Source: Sphingomonadales bacterium
GTDB lineage: Bacteria; Pseudomonadota; Alphaproteobacteria; Sphingomonadales; Sphingomonadaceae
Assembly: GCA_016721875.1 (NCBI GenBank)
Contig: JADKHG010000002.1
Coordinates: forward strand, 310,001 to 374,000
DNA: 64,000 nucleotides
Reading direction: 5' to 3'
In this document: in pieces, positions 47,782 through 56,120 of the stretch
How positions within the stretch are numbered: the first letter of the stretch is position 1
Layout of the letters: each line of letters opens with the position of its first letter
Notes under the pieces: generated by a model
What the model was told of the DNA's origin: nothing
The model's input: the letters and a program-made list of their open reading frames with translations, nothing else
Database searches by the model: none
Program-made: the position numbers and the translations under genes

Positions 47782-48299
47782 CTAATGGCGGCGGCCCAAA
47801 CGGTCAAGCGGCTTGGGGCGGTTCAGGCGATGAAAAATTTGCTTTAGGCTTCGACCGGTCACTGGGTCGCGCCAGTCGGGAGCGATTTGACTGGCCGGTC
47901 CCATGACGAAACTGCGGTCATGCATGGCTGGATGGGGTATCGTCAGTGTCGGATTCTCGCTCACCCACATGCCTTCTGACCAGAGCAAAATGTCAAGGTC
48001 GAGAGTTCGCGCGCGCCAGCGTTGACCGCGTCGAATTCGACCGAAATGGATCTCGATAGCCTGCAGCCTTTGGAGCAACTCGACCGGATCAAGCTCGCTT
48101 GCCAAAGTACCGCAGCATTTGCGTAGCGACGCAAAGAGGGGCCAAGCGGCCGCGATTCTATGATGCGCGATTGGGTAAATACATCAATATCGCTCATTTC
48201 GAGAGCTGCAATCGCGTGCGCGACGATCTGCCGTGGGTTACCCAGCAGCGGATGTCGCTGATTGGAACCGATGCCGATCAGGTAGAGCGAACGGCTCAG
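47782..48299 (-). CDS. folK: 7,8-dihydro-6-hydroxymethylpterin pyrophosphokinase FolK (frameshifted)
   Basis: FolK transfers pyrophosphate from ATP to hydroxymethyl-dihydropterin for folate synthesis. The first frame begins SRSLYLIGIGSNQRHPLLGN and ends in RRYANAAVL. The second frame has ASELDPVELLQRLQAIE, the HPPK signature RARTLDLDILLW and PHPAMHDRSFVMGP. They join by one T added at the T-run (A on plus, 48105-48107), giving about 172 residues. No ATG, GTG or TTG precedes the first frame; CTG 48299 sits after a GGAGGA site and overlaps the upstream stop as CTGA, so it may be the start. Confidence 0.85.
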
Positions 48300-49165
48300 A
48301 TATCCTCCACAAGCCGACTGTAGAGCTGCGGCCTACGATCTCGGAAAAATCCCATGCTTGCTCGGTGCTTGCACGCTGCATCCAGATCAAAACTGGCGAT
48401 GAGAGTGCCTGTTTCGTTATCGTCCAGATCGCAGATTATGTCGCCCCATTCATTGGCGATGAAGCTGGTGCCATAGAATTTCTGCGGCTCACCACCATGG
48501 TCGACTTCCGATCCCACCCGATTGGCGGCGATCACCGGCATGCAGTTGGAGACTGCATGGCCAACCATCGCCCGTCGCCACATTTCGCGAGTGTCGAGCG
48601 TGGCGTCCTGCGGCTCGGCGCCAATGGCAGTCGGGTAGAACAGCATTTCCGCGCCCATCAGCGCCATTGCACGCGCGCATTCTGGATACCATTGGTCCCA
48701 GCAGATGCCGACGCCGATCTTTGTTCCGAACACTTCCCACACTTTGAAGCCGGTGTTGCCGGGGCGGAAATAATATTTCTCCTGATAGCCGGGGCCATCG
48801 GGAATATGGCTCTTGCGATAGGTGCCCAGGATTTCGCCATCGGCGTCGATCATCGCCAACGTATTGTAGAAATGCGAGCCGTCGCGTTCAAAAAAGCTGG
48901 CGGGGATCGCGACTTTCAGTTTCTTCGCCAGCTTGGCCATCGCCCGAATAGAAGGATGCTCCAGCGTCGGGCGGGCGAGGGCGAAATGTGCCTCTTCCTG
49001 CGTCTTGCAGAAATAGGGGCCAGAAAAGAGTTCAGGCGGGAGAATTACTTGCGCGCCATCACTCGCCGCTGCCTCAACCAAGCTGGAGACCGCTTCGATA
49101 TTTTCCGCTTCGCCTCCGTGCAAGGGAAGTTGCAGCGCAGCAACGGTGATGGTGCGTTTCGTCAT
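48296..49165 (-). CDS. aguB: N-carbamoylputrescine amidase AguB
   Basis: The 289-residue nitrilase-superfamily enzyme carries the catalytic triad: Glu in LPPELFSG (about residue 43), Lys in TYRKSHIPDGPG and Cys in GVGICWDQWYPE. The KSHIPDGPGYQEKYYF segment is specific for AguB, which hydrolyses N-carbamoylputrescine to putrescine, CO2 and ammonia. Length is normal. aguA, the gene for the preceding step, lies on the same strand about 0.9 kb upstream, separated by an exported methyltransferase. It is cytoplasmic. Confidence 0.93.
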   Translation of the reverse strand: MTKRTITVAALQLPLHGGEAENIEAVSSLVEAAASDGAQVILPPELFSGPYFCKTQEEAHFALARPTLEHPSIRAMAKLAKKLKVAIPASFFERDGSHFYNTLAMIDADGEILGTYRKSHIPDGPGYQEKYYFRPGNTGFKVWEVFGTKIGVGICWDQWYPECARAMALMGAEMLFYPTAIGAEPQDATLDTREMWRRAMVGHAVSNCMPVIAANRVGSEVDHGGEPQKFYGTSFIANEWGDIICDLDDNETGTLIASFDLDAACKHRASMGFFRDRRPQLYSRLVEDI

Positions 49166-49171
49166 TTTTAT

Positions 49172-50035
49172 TCAAGGCCGCTTCTTGAAGAGCAAGGTCA
49201 TCCGGTCGCTTTCGCCGATTGCCTGATATTTGGCGTCGTTTTCTTTGTCAAAACGGCGAACAGGGGGCAGCGTCCAGACGCCGTCGGGCCAATTGGCGCT
49301 GTCTTTCGGATTGGCGTTGATTTCGCTTTTGGCAACCAGCTCAAATCCATTCACTTCCATGAATTTAATGACATCGGCCTCGCGCACATAGCCTTTGCTG
49401 CCATCGGCATAGCTGAAGGGGGCATCAGCCTTGGCGCGATGTTGTTCGATGCCGAGCAGACCATCATCCTTCAACAAATCACGCATCCGTTTGATTTCCT
49501 GATCGGCCATGTTCCAGCGCATCAGATTGTGGATCATGCGCATGACGATGATCCGGTCAAACGTGCCCTTGGCACCATCCGGTACGGCATCAAGCGTGAA
49601 GGCGCGGTAATCGCTTGCGGGTTTGCCGGTGACCTTGGCCACATCGTCAGCAAATTTTGCTGCGCCTGCTTTCACCCCTTCGCGGGTTTTTTCGTCTGCG
49701 AAAACCGTCGTACTGAAAAACAGCCCGTTAAATTTGCCGCTGCCTTCCATATAGCGTCCCAACGTGCGCGAGATCCATTCGCCGCCGGGAGCATATTCGC
49801 CAACGACATGGTTCGGATGGATACGGAAAAATTCGAAAGTTTCCGCGGGATGGCGGTATTTGTCGCGCTTGGCATCCTCGGCACGCGAAGGGTCGGCAAG
49901 GATTTTGGCCATACGTTCCTGATGTGCCTTGTGCATGGCGGCATGGGCCGCGTCGTGCTTGTGGCCATGGTCTTCCGCGATTGCAGGCGCGGCAAGGGCG
50001 GCGGTGGCCAAAGCCAATAATATTGTCTTCTTCAT
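49172..50035 (-). CDS. Exported class I SAM-dependent methyltransferase-like protein
   Basis: From ATG 50035 the 287-residue protein has a signal peptide (ILLALATAALAAPAIAED) followed by a His-rich start (HGHKHDAAHAAMHKAHQER). The body has a modified methyltransferase fold (VVGEYAPGGEWISRTLGRYM, then FDRIIVMRMIHNLMRWNMAD, and DGLLGIEQHRA). Family relatives in alphaproteobacteria also carry signals. Classic SAM is not found in the periplasm, so either the fold has a new use or the signal is not used. It lies between aguB and aguA on one strand (6 and 67 base gaps). Confidence in the family is good, in the reaction low. Confidence 0.7.
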   Translation of the reverse strand: MKKTILLALATAALAAPAIAEDHGHKHDAAHAAMHKAHQERMAKILADPSRAEDAKRDKYRHPAETFEFFRIHPNHVVGEYAPGGEWISRTLGRYMEGSGKFNGLFFSTTVFADEKTREGVKAGAAKFADDVAKVTGKPASDYRAFTLDAVPDGAKGTFDRIIVMRMIHNLMRWNMADQEIKRMRDLLKDDGLLGIEQHRAKADAPFSYADGSKGYVREADVIKFMEVNGFELVAKSEINANPKDSANWPDGVWTLPPVRRFDKENDAKYQAIGESDRMTLLFKKRP

Positions 50036-50102
50036 GGGGGAGGTTCCTCTCAAACTGTCTCTGGACGCTTTATGCGGCATGACAGCAGCGATGCCAATAG
50101 AA

Positions 50103-51083
50103 TCAAAGCGGCACTTGCTGGCTGGAGCAATGAAAACTGCCGCCGCCGGTTAACACCGCGTCCGCACGCAGGCCGATGATCTTGCGCGTTGGAAACAGCG
50201 GCTGAAGCGCAGCCAGTGCGTTGTCATCATGCTTGCTGCCATATATCGGCACCACCACCGTGCTGTTGCCGATGTAGAAGTTCATATAGCTCGCGGGAAC
50301 GGCTTCACTATCCTGTTCGAAGCGACCGACCGAGGGTAGGGGTGTGACAATACAGCCAAAGACTTCCGCGCGTGCGCGGGCATCGGCGTAAACGTCGGCA
50401 TTGGGGTCGTCGACATCGCTTGCCTCGGGGATGACCAAATGGTTTGGCCCCACAAAGCGCGCCAGATTGTCGATATGGCCGTCGGTATGGTCATTGGCGA
50501 GGCCATCGCCAAGCCAGAGCAGGCGTTCAATGCCAAGGTCGCGCGCCAGCTTTTGCTCTATTGCTTGCTGGTCGAGCGAAGGGTTGCGGTTGGGATTTAG
50601 CAGGCAGTCAGTTGTTGTGACAGCAAGACCTTCGCCATCAACATCTATAGAGCCGCCTTCAAGCACCCAGTCGCAATTCGTCACAGCAAGTCCGGCTGCC
50701 TTGGCCAATTCGTGCCCAATGGTCTGATCGCCGTCGTAATCGAAACGGCCGCCCCAGCCATTAAACCCAAAATTGCGCGCGGTCCGAGCAATACCACTGC
50801 CGACGATAATGCAGCCTGTATCGCGCAGCCAGATATCTCCGATATGGCGATCCTCGACAATGACACCGTCGTCACACAAACCGCGCGCAACGGCGGCGGC
50901 GTCGATCCCTTTCGCAACAAGATGTACCGTCTCGCCCTTGCCGCTATCATGCACGGCATTGGCAAAGGCAGCGATCTGTCGCTGGGCCTCGGCGAGGGGA
51001 GCACCCCAAGCTTCTGCATCGGACGGAAAGCCGATCCAGACACGCTCATGTGGTGCCCATTCGGGCAACATTCGAATCGTCAT
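50103..51083 (-). CDS. aguA: Agmatine deiminase AguA
   Basis: The 326-residue enzyme from ATG 51083 opens MTIRMLPEWAPHERVWIGFP, the usual AguA start. It holds the guanidino-modifying motifs (GGSIDVDGEGLAVT, NDHTDGHIDNLARF) and the catalytic Cys near the C-terminus (GGGSFHCSSQQVPL). It converts agmatine to N-carbamoylputrescine plus ammonia in the cytoplasm. The next step, AguB, is encoded nearby on the same strand. The longer in-frame start at 51143 overlaps the M28 peptidase gene and is unlikely. Confidence 0.92.
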   Translation of the reverse strand: MTIRMLPEWAPHERVWIGFPSDAEAWGAPLAEAQRQIAAFANAVHDSGKGETVHLVAKGIDAAAVARGLCDDGVIVEDRHIGDIWLRDTGCIIVGSGIARTARNFGFNGWGGRFDYDGDQTIGHELAKAAGLAVTNCDWVLEGGSIDVDGEGLAVTTTDCLLNPNRNPSLDQQAIEQKLARDLGIERLLWLGDGLANDHTDGHIDNLARFVGPNHLVIPEASDVDDPNADVYADARARAEVFGCIVTPLPSVGRFEQDSEAVPASYMNFYIGNSTVVVPIYGSKHDDNALAALQPLFPTRKIIGLRADAVLTGGGSFHCSSQQVPL

Positions 51084-51090
51084 AACAGAC

Positions 51091-52773
51091 TTACTTAGCC
51101 GAGCGGCTCTTGTCACGGATAGCGCGGAACTCATCGCCTTCAACCCAATTGGGCCAAGCGTCTGTCATCGCCAGCATCCGGCCGACACGATAATAGAGAT
51201 TGAGGTCTGCCATTACCCCTGACCAATTCCAATTTTCGTCAAATTCGTCACCGGGTGCGTGGTAGCGATTTTCTTCATAGTCCTTCGCTGCTTTGTCTGC
51301 GGCTTCCTTGCCGCCTTTCACCAGATCGTCGCCGCCCTCGAAATAGACCATCGGCACGCCGAGCTTGGCGAAGCTGAAATGGTCCGAGCGGTAATAAAAT
51401 CCTTTTTCGGGAGTCGGTTCGCGTTCGGGCGTACGACCTTCAATTTTTGCGGCAGCGTTCAAATAGCCATCAAGTTCGGACTTACCCATCCCGACAACAG
51501 TCAGGTTTTTTGCAGGTCCTGACATAGACAAGGCATCCATATTTACCCCGCCGACAGTTTGCGCCAGCGGATAGACCGGGTTTTCGGCATAATATTTGGA
51601 ACCCAGCAATCCGGATTCTTCGGCAGTCACCGCAAGGAAGATGAGGCTCCGGTCGGGAGCACCCGCGGCTTTATGCGCTTCGGCCAAGGCAACCAGCGCT
51701 GCGGTGCCAGTGGCGTTGTCAATGGCTCCGTTGCAAATGTCATCGCCATCAACAGGTGTGCAGCGGCCCAGATGGTCCCAATGCCCAGTGTAGAGAACAT
51801 ATTCATCGGGTCGCTTCGCACCCTTCATGACGCCGATTATGTTGCGGCTATTCTTCTTTGAAATGCTGTTTTCAAAGCTAACACCTGCCTTCAGGTCAAG
51901 CGGTACCGCCTTGAACCCCTTTTGCTTGGCGGCAACCATCGCCTTCGACAGGTCCTGTCCGCCAGCGGCCATGATCTTTGCCGCGACGTCCTTTTGCACC
52001 CAGCCATTCAACTTGGTTTGATCCGCGCCGCCATCTTTCGACTGGGCGAGGAATTGCGGGCCGGTCCAGCTGGAGTTGACGACATTCCAGCCATAGGCCG
52101 CTGGCGCCGTGTCGTGGACAATTAACGCGGCTGCTGCACCCTGACGGGCTGCTTCCTCGAACTTGTAAGTCCAGCGACCGTAATAGGTGATTGCCTTGCC
52201 GCCGAAGGGGCCTTCTAATCCGGCGGTTTCAAAATCGGGATCGTTGATCAGGATGAGGACCGTTTTTCCTTTTACATCAACACCGGCATAATCGTTCCAG
52301 CCCTTTTCAGGGGCGTTGATGCCATAGCCGACGAAAACGACGTCGCTGTCCTTGACGTCGATTTTTGCCTGTTCCTGATAGGTGCCAGCAACAAATTCTG
52401 TCCCATAGGCGAAGGATTGCGCTACGCCGTCTTTGCCGTTGATCGTCAGTGGGCTGACATTTTTGGCAAGGATTTCAACCAGCGGCACATCCTGCGTCCA
52501 ACCGCCATCTTTGCTGCTGGAAGGATTGCCGGGCTCCAACCCTGCAGCCTTGAACTTTTCGATCATCAGCGCGACGGTTTTGTCTTCGCCCGCAGACCCA
52601 GGCGCGCGGCCTTCAAATGCGTCTGACGACAGAGTGCGCGTGACATCTTTGATTGTCGTTTCCGACAATTTGGGTGCCGCAACTTCCGGCATTTTTGCTG
52701 TATCGGGCGTATCGACTTTTTTGCATCCCGAAAGGGCGAGGGCTGAAACCAGGGCGAGCGTTAGGACACGCAT
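51091..52773 (-). CDS. M28 family metallopeptidase, lipoprotein
   Basis: From ATG 52773 the 560-residue protein has a lipoprotein signal (LALVSALALSGC) and is probably at the periplasmic face of the outer or inner membrane. A PA-like insert in the first half may set specificity. The M28 metal ligands are seen as YTGHWDHLG (about residue 330), DNATGTAALVALAE and TAEESGLLGS. The enzyme should be a two-zinc aminopeptidase of broad specificity. The earlier in-frame start at 52830 would precede the signal. The stop lies 8 bases before the aguA start, so the genes could be cotranscribed. Confidence 0.9.
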   Translation of the reverse strand: MRVLTLALVSALALSGCKKVDTPDTAKMPEVAAPKLSETTIKDVTRTLSSDAFEGRAPGSAGEDKTVALMIEKFKAAGLEPGNPSSSKDGGWTQDVPLVEILAKNVSPLTINGKDGVAQSFAYGTEFVAGTYQEQAKIDVKDSDVVFVGYGINAPEKGWNDYAGVDVKGKTVLILINDPDFETAGLEGPFGGKAITYYGRWTYKFEEAARQGAAAALIVHDTAPAAYGWNVVNSSWTGPQFLAQSKDGGADQTKLNGWVQKDVAAKIMAAGGQDLSKAMVAAKQKGFKAVPLDLKAGVSFENSISKKNSRNIIGVMKGAKRPDEYVLYTGHWDHLGRCTPVDGDDICNGAIDNATGTAALVALAEAHKAAGAPDRSLIFLAVTAEESGLLGSKYYAENPVYPLAQTVGGVNMDALSMSGPAKNLTVVGMGKSELDGYLNAAAKIEGRTPEREPTPEKGFYYRSDHFSFAKLGVPMVYFEGGDDLVKGGKEAADKAAKDYEENRYHAPGDEFDENWNWSGVMADLNLYYRVGRMLAMTDAWPNWVEGDEFRAIRDKSRSAK

Positions 52774-52836
52774 TTCATTCTCCAAAATCCAAGTTTCGCC
52801 ACTTATGGCCGAGAGTTCAAAAAGCCTCAAACGAAA

Positions 52837-52864
52837 AGGGCGGCGTTATCTCTAACGCCGCCCT
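52837..52864 (-). terminator. Terminator after the outer-membrane protein gene
   Basis: The hairpin AGGGCGGCGTT-ATCTCT-AACGCCGCCCT has an 11-base stem with a 6-base loop. On the minus strand it is followed by TTTTCGTTT. It lies 21 bases past the stop of the small outer-membrane protein gene. Confidence 0.82.
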
Positions 52865-52884
52865 CTAAATCGCTTGGTGGAAAA

Positions 52885-53328
52885 TTAGAACTTCACGCCA
52901 ATGCCTACGCCTGCGGCGTTCAGGTCAGTGCCGTTGAGGAAATAACGGCGATATTCGACCTTGCCATAAACCTTATCGGTGAAGCTGTGCTGATAACCAA
53001 CGCCCGCGTTGAATTCTTCAGCGTCAGCAAGTTCATAGGCGGCTGCAACATAGAGTTTGCCCTTTTCGCCAATCTTGGCGCCGAGGCGACCGCCGACATT
53101 GACCAGGTCAGCGCCGTCGAAATTGGTGTCGTAGGACACTTCGGGACCAGCGAAAGCTGTCTCGCCGAGGTCAATATCATAACCCGCAGCTACACCCGCG
53201 AAGAAGTCTTCTGATCCACCAGCCCAACCGATTGCACCACGGCCTTCAATGCGGCCTTCGCCTGCAGCCATGGCAGGGGTGGCGATGAGTGCGGTGACAG
53301 CTGATGCTAGGACAACAAGCTTTTTCAT
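52885..53328 (-). CDS. Small outer-membrane beta-barrel protein
   Basis: The 147-residue protein has a signal peptide (LVVLASAVTALIATPAMA) and then alternating beta-strands, ending in the outer-membrane insertion signal (GVGIGVKF, terminal Phe). Sequence such as AGYDIDLGETAFAGPEVSYD and YGKVEYRRYFLNG fits a porin-like 6-8-strand barrel. Sphingomonads carry many such proteins. Its role is not known. Terminators lie after it (52837) and well before it, so it is a single unit. Confidence 0.83.
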   Translation of the reverse strand: MKKLVVLASAVTALIATPAMAAGEGRIEGRGAIGWAGGSEDFFAGVAAGYDIDLGETAFAGPEVSYDTNFDGADLVNVGGRLGAKIGEKGKLYVAAAYELADAEEFNAGVGYQHSFTDKVYGKVEYRRYFLNGTDLNAAGVGIGVKF

Positions 53329-53504
53329 TTTCTATATCCTTGTTTTATGGGAGATAAACCACGTCAGTGGCTGAGGCTTAAGTAGGAAGCCAAAGCTTGC
53401 TGGCAAATGAATGTTACGCAATTTTGCATGATATTGTCATTGGATTGTTGCAAAGTTGCAACAAATTGATCGTCAATTTCGACGAACGGCCTTTCCGTGT
53501 AGAC
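53329..53504. other. Spacer between the outer-membrane protein gene and rpsD terminator
   Basis: This 176-base spacer holds no gene I can support. It includes the promoter region of the outer-membrane protein gene. A short AT-rich segment around 53400-53470 fits a promoter but no clear -35/-10 pair is defined. Confidence 0.45.
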
Positions 53505-53532
53505 AAAAAAAGAGGCGACCGAAGCCGCCTCT
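53505..53532 (-). terminator. Terminator of rpsD
   Basis: On the minus strand AGAGGCGGCTTCGGTCGCCTCT folds into a stem with a TTCG-type loop and is followed by a T-run (AAAAAA on plus at 53505-53510). It lies 22 bases past the rpsD stop. Confidence 0.9.
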
Positions 53533-53554
53533 TGAAACTTTGTATGTAGCTGGA

Positions 53555-54169
53555 TCAGCGCGAATAGAATTCGACGACCAGATTGGGTTCCATCTTCACC
53601 GGATAAGGTACTTCGTCCAGCGTCGGTACGCGGGTGAAGGTCACTTTGTCATTGCCATCAGGGCTGACATAATCGGGAATTTCGCGTTCAGGCAGGCTTT
53701 GTGCTTCGATGACCAACGCCATTTCCTTCGCCTTGTTGCCAAGGCTGACGACGTCGCCGGCATTGATCTGGCGGCTGGCGATGTTGCACTTCACGCCGTT
53801 GACGCGAATGTGGCCGTGGCTGACGAGCTGGCGAGCAGCGAAAATGGTCGGTGCGAATTTGGCGCGATAAACGATCATGTCCAGACGACGCTCAAGCAGA
53901 CCGATAAGGTTCTGCGAGGTATCGCCCTTCATGCGATCGGCTTCCTGGAAAGCGCGCTTGAATTGCTTTTCGGTTATTTCGCCGTAATAACCCTTCAACT
54001 TTTGCTTGGCGCGCAGCTGAATGCCGAAATCGGAGAGCTTGCCTTTGCGGCGCTGTCCGTGCTGGCCGGGGCCATATTCGCGCTTGTTGACGGGTGATTT
54101 GGGGCGGCCCCAGATATTTTCGCCAAGACGGCGGTCAATTTTGTACTTCGATGCGTTACGCTTCGACAT
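53555..54169 (-). CDS. rpsD: 30S ribosomal protein S4
   Basis: The 204-residue protein opens MSKRNASKYKIDRRLGENIW and has the S4 N-terminal domain with the GQHGQRRKGKLSDFGIQLRA block and the S4 RNA-binding domain (LERRLDMIVYRAKFAPTIFA, ARQLVSHGHIRVNGVKCNIA). Length and sequence match S4. It binds 16S rRNA early in 30S assembly. The gene stands alone with its own terminator, as in other sphingomonads, instead of in the alpha operon. Confidence 0.98.
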   Translation of the reverse strand: MSKRNASKYKIDRRLGENIWGRPKSPVNKREYGPGQHGQRRKGKLSDFGIQLRAKQKLKGYYGEITEKQFKRAFQEADRMKGDTSQNLIGLLERRLDMIVYRAKFAPTIFAARQLVSHGHIRVNGVKCNIASRQINAGDVVSLGNKAKEMALVIEAQSLPEREIPDYVSPDGNDKVTFTRVPTLDEVPYPVKMEPNLVVEFYSR

Positions 54170-54355
54170 TGTCGATGTCCTTCAATTTGCTGTCTTTTCA
54201 ATTCCCGGAACCGCACCAATCGGCCTATTCACCGAAAGCGGCCACTGCTTCACCGGGGTGCAGGGCCAATTGCGAAGGCGCGCCTATGGCCGCAGCACAG
54301 GATAAAGTCAAGTATCGGCTCGACAGCATATCACGGCATCCCTAATGGCGCTGCC

Positions 54356-54682
54356 ATGACAAATCAAAATGCCAATATTCAGGCTAAGAGCCCTACTGAA
54401 TGTGAAACGATGGTTGATGTGCGTGAAGGCGTCGATGCGGTCGATCTGCAAATCGTTGACCTGCTGGTTCGCCGCTTCGGCTATATGGACGCCGCCGCCC
54501 GGATTAAGTCCGATCGCGATACAGTGCGCGATGAGACACGCAAAGCTCAGGTGATTTCCAATGTCCGCCGCGCTGCTTTGGACGGGCGCATACCGCAAGA
54601 CGTCGTCGCGGAAATGTGGGAAACACTCGTCGAAGGCTCGATCGCCTACGAACTGGGGCGTTGGGACGCGATACGCGGTTAG
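54356..54682 (+). CDS. Chorismate mutase (AroQ type)
   Basis: The 108-residue protein is helical, with the AroQ pattern: VDAVDLQIVDLLVRRFGYMDAA (first helix with the acidic and arginine residues), then IKSDRDTVRDETRKAQVISNVR and the last helix (EMWETLVEGSIAYELGRW). It should convert chorismate to prephenate for Phe and Tyr synthesis. Its TAG stop (54680-54682) is the first triplet of the inverted-repeat element that follows. A few residues before the match are unstructured, and the exact start is not certain. Confidence 0.88.
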   Translation: MTNQNANIQAKSPTECETMVDVREGVDAVDLQIVDLLVRRFGYMDAAARIKSDRDTVRDETRKAQVISNVRRAALDGRIPQDVVAEMWETLVEGSIAYELGRWDAIRG

Positions 54683-54945
54683 GCCGTGAACTCATGAACA
54701 AAAACGCTGAGGCGTCAAAATGGCGAAGGTATCGGAGTGAAATGTCCGCCGTCGATAGTTGTTCTACCGGCAAGGGCATTTCGCTTCGAGATCGAAGCCA
54801 TTTTGGCGTCCTTCGGATTTGACCCATTTTGCCCATTGCTGCGTTGGCAAGCTAGGAAATATCGACATATTCCCGTCGCTTGCCGCCTTGCACTGAGCAA
54901 AATGGCCTCAAACCTCAGTGTTTTTGTTCATGAGTTCCCGGCCTA
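54680..54945. mobile_element. MITE-like inverted-repeat element, 266 bp
   Basis: The ends are a 33-base inverted repeat: TAGGCCGTGAACTCATGAAC... at 54680-54712 and its partner at 54913-54945, with 31 of 33 matching. Inside, two more hairpins can form: 54712-54809 (CGTCAAAATGGC with CCATTTTGGCG) and 54824-54905 (CCATTTTGC with GCAAAATGG). The whole thing can fold as a three-armed cross. No gene is encoded. Both outer TAG triplets serve as stop codons: for chorismate mutase (plus) and for trmJ (minus). A three-base TAG at each end could be a target duplication or part of the repeat. It resembles small non-autonomous elements or large palindromic repeats. I see no second copy in the window. Confidence 0.72.
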
Positions 54946-55659
54946 GTCGGGTCTGCGATCCTTGAACGCACTTAAAACGCCGCGAAACGTTCGAACTTCC
55001 AGACTGTTCCAACCCGGTTTGGTGAGCAGGTTGCGTAACGTCTGCTGCGTTGCGCCTTTGCGTTCCGGGGGAAAGAAATAGTTGCGGCCATCGAGCAGAC
55101 CAAAAAGCTGGGAGATCAGACCGTCGAGCTCCTCCTGCGGGGCAGGGGGAATAAGCTCAACCTTTGGCGGGCTTTTCAGATCGCGATGCTTTGACCATTC
55201 ATAGGCGCACAAGATGACGGCCTGTGCGAGATTGAGCGAGCCGAATTCGGGGTTTATGGGCACGGTGATGATGCTGCGTGCCATAGCCACTTCGTCAATC
55301 TCGAGCCCGGATCGTTCCGCCCCGAATAGAATCGCACTGCGCCCATTTGCATGGGCAATTTCATTCGCCGCTGCCTCAGGCGTCAAAACAGCTTTGGTCA
55401 CGCCGCGTTTGCGCACGGTTGTCGCATAGACATGATTGATATCGGCGGTGGCCTCGGCGAGTGTTTCAAACACGCTTGCCTGCTCTAACACAATGTCAGC
55501 TCCGGCGGCGGCAGGACCGGCGGATGGATTGGGCCAGCCATCGCGCGGCGCGACCAGTCGCAATTCGGTCAGTCCGAAATTGAGCATGGCGCGCGCAGCC
55601 TTGCCAATATTTTCGCCCAATTGCGGGCGGGCAAGGATGATGATCGGGGCGTCGCTCAC
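54943..55659 (-). CDS. SPOUT-family RNA 2'-O-methyltransferase (TrmJ-like)
   Basis: The 238-residue protein has the SpoU/TrmH knotted-fold motifs: PQLGENIGKAARAMLNFGL (motif 1, about residues 12-30), ILFGAERSGLEIDEVAMARS (motif 2, about 115-135) and TVPINPEFGSLNLAQAV (motif 3, about 138-155). This pattern fits TrmJ, which methylates the 2'-O of tRNA position 32, using SAM. The stop TAG belongs to the MITE-like element. Its start overlaps nrdR by 4 bases, in the operon glyA - zinc ribbon - nrdR - trmJ. Confidence 0.86.
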   Translation of the reverse strand: MSDAPIIILARPQLGENIGKAARAMLNFGLTELRLVAPRDGWPNPSAGPAAAGADIVLEQASVFETLAEATADINHVYATTVRKRGVTKAVLTPEAAANEIAHANGRSAILFGAERSGLEIDEVAMARSIITVPINPEFGSLNLAQAVILCAYEWSKHRDLKSPPKVELIPPAPQEELDGLISQLFGLLDGRNYFFPPERKGATQQTLRNLLTKPGWNSLEVRTFRGVLSAFKDRRPD

Positions 55660-56117
55660 TTTTGTGCGGCTTCGTTCACCGCGCCTGCAAATTCTTCGAA
55701 ATCCTTGGCTTCGGCAAAATCCTTATAGACGCTGGCAAAGCGAATATACGCCACTGCATCCAATGCTTTCAGGCCCTCCATCACCAGCGCGCCAATCCGC
55801 GTCGATTCAATCTCGCTATCGCCGATGGTTTCCAACTGCCTCTGGATACCAGATGCCAGTCTTTCAATTTGGATGCTGTCGACCGGGCGCTTGCGACAAG
55901 CGACACGTAGCGAGCGTTCGAGCTTGTCACGGTCAAAGGGTTCGCGGCGGCCCTCGGTCTTTAACACCGTCAGGTCACGCAGCTGGATGCGTTCAAAGGT
56001 GGTGAAGCGCGCGCCACAGCCTTCACACTGACGACGCCTGCGGATCGCTGCCCCATCTTCGGTCGGACGGCTGTCCTTGACCTGACTGTCTTCATGTCCG
56101 CAAAAGGGGCACCGCAT
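55656..56117 (-). CDS. nrdR: Transcriptional repressor NrdR
   Basis: The 153-residue regulator has a zinc ribbon (CPFCGHEDSQVKDSRP at residues 3-18, then CEGCGARFTTFERIQ) and an ATP-cone (VLKTEGRREPFDRDKLERSL onward). NrdR senses ATP/dATP and represses ribonucleotide reductase genes through NrdR boxes. Length is standard. It overlaps the next gene by 4 bases and lies 3 bases after the zinc ribbon gene. Confidence 0.96.
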   Translation of the reverse strand: MRCPFCGHEDSQVKDSRPTEDGAAIRRRRQCEGCGARFTTFERIQLRDLTVLKTEGRREPFDRDKLERSLRVACRKRPVDSIQIERLASGIQRQLETIGDSEIESTRIGALVMEGLKALDAVAYIRFASVYKDFAEAKDFEEFAGAVNEAAQK

Positions 56118-56120
56118 AGC

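Noticed and set aside
48233..50020. A 595-residue open frame on the plus strand across aguB and the methyltransferase gene
   Set aside because: It is fully antisense to two well-recognised genes and its translation is rich in His, Arg and Phe without any family pattern, as expected from the codon use of the opposite strand.
54715..54900. Minus-strand 61-residue frame inside the inverted-repeat element
   Set aside because: It spans both hairpins of the palindromic element and has no ribosome site, so it is a by-product of the repeat.
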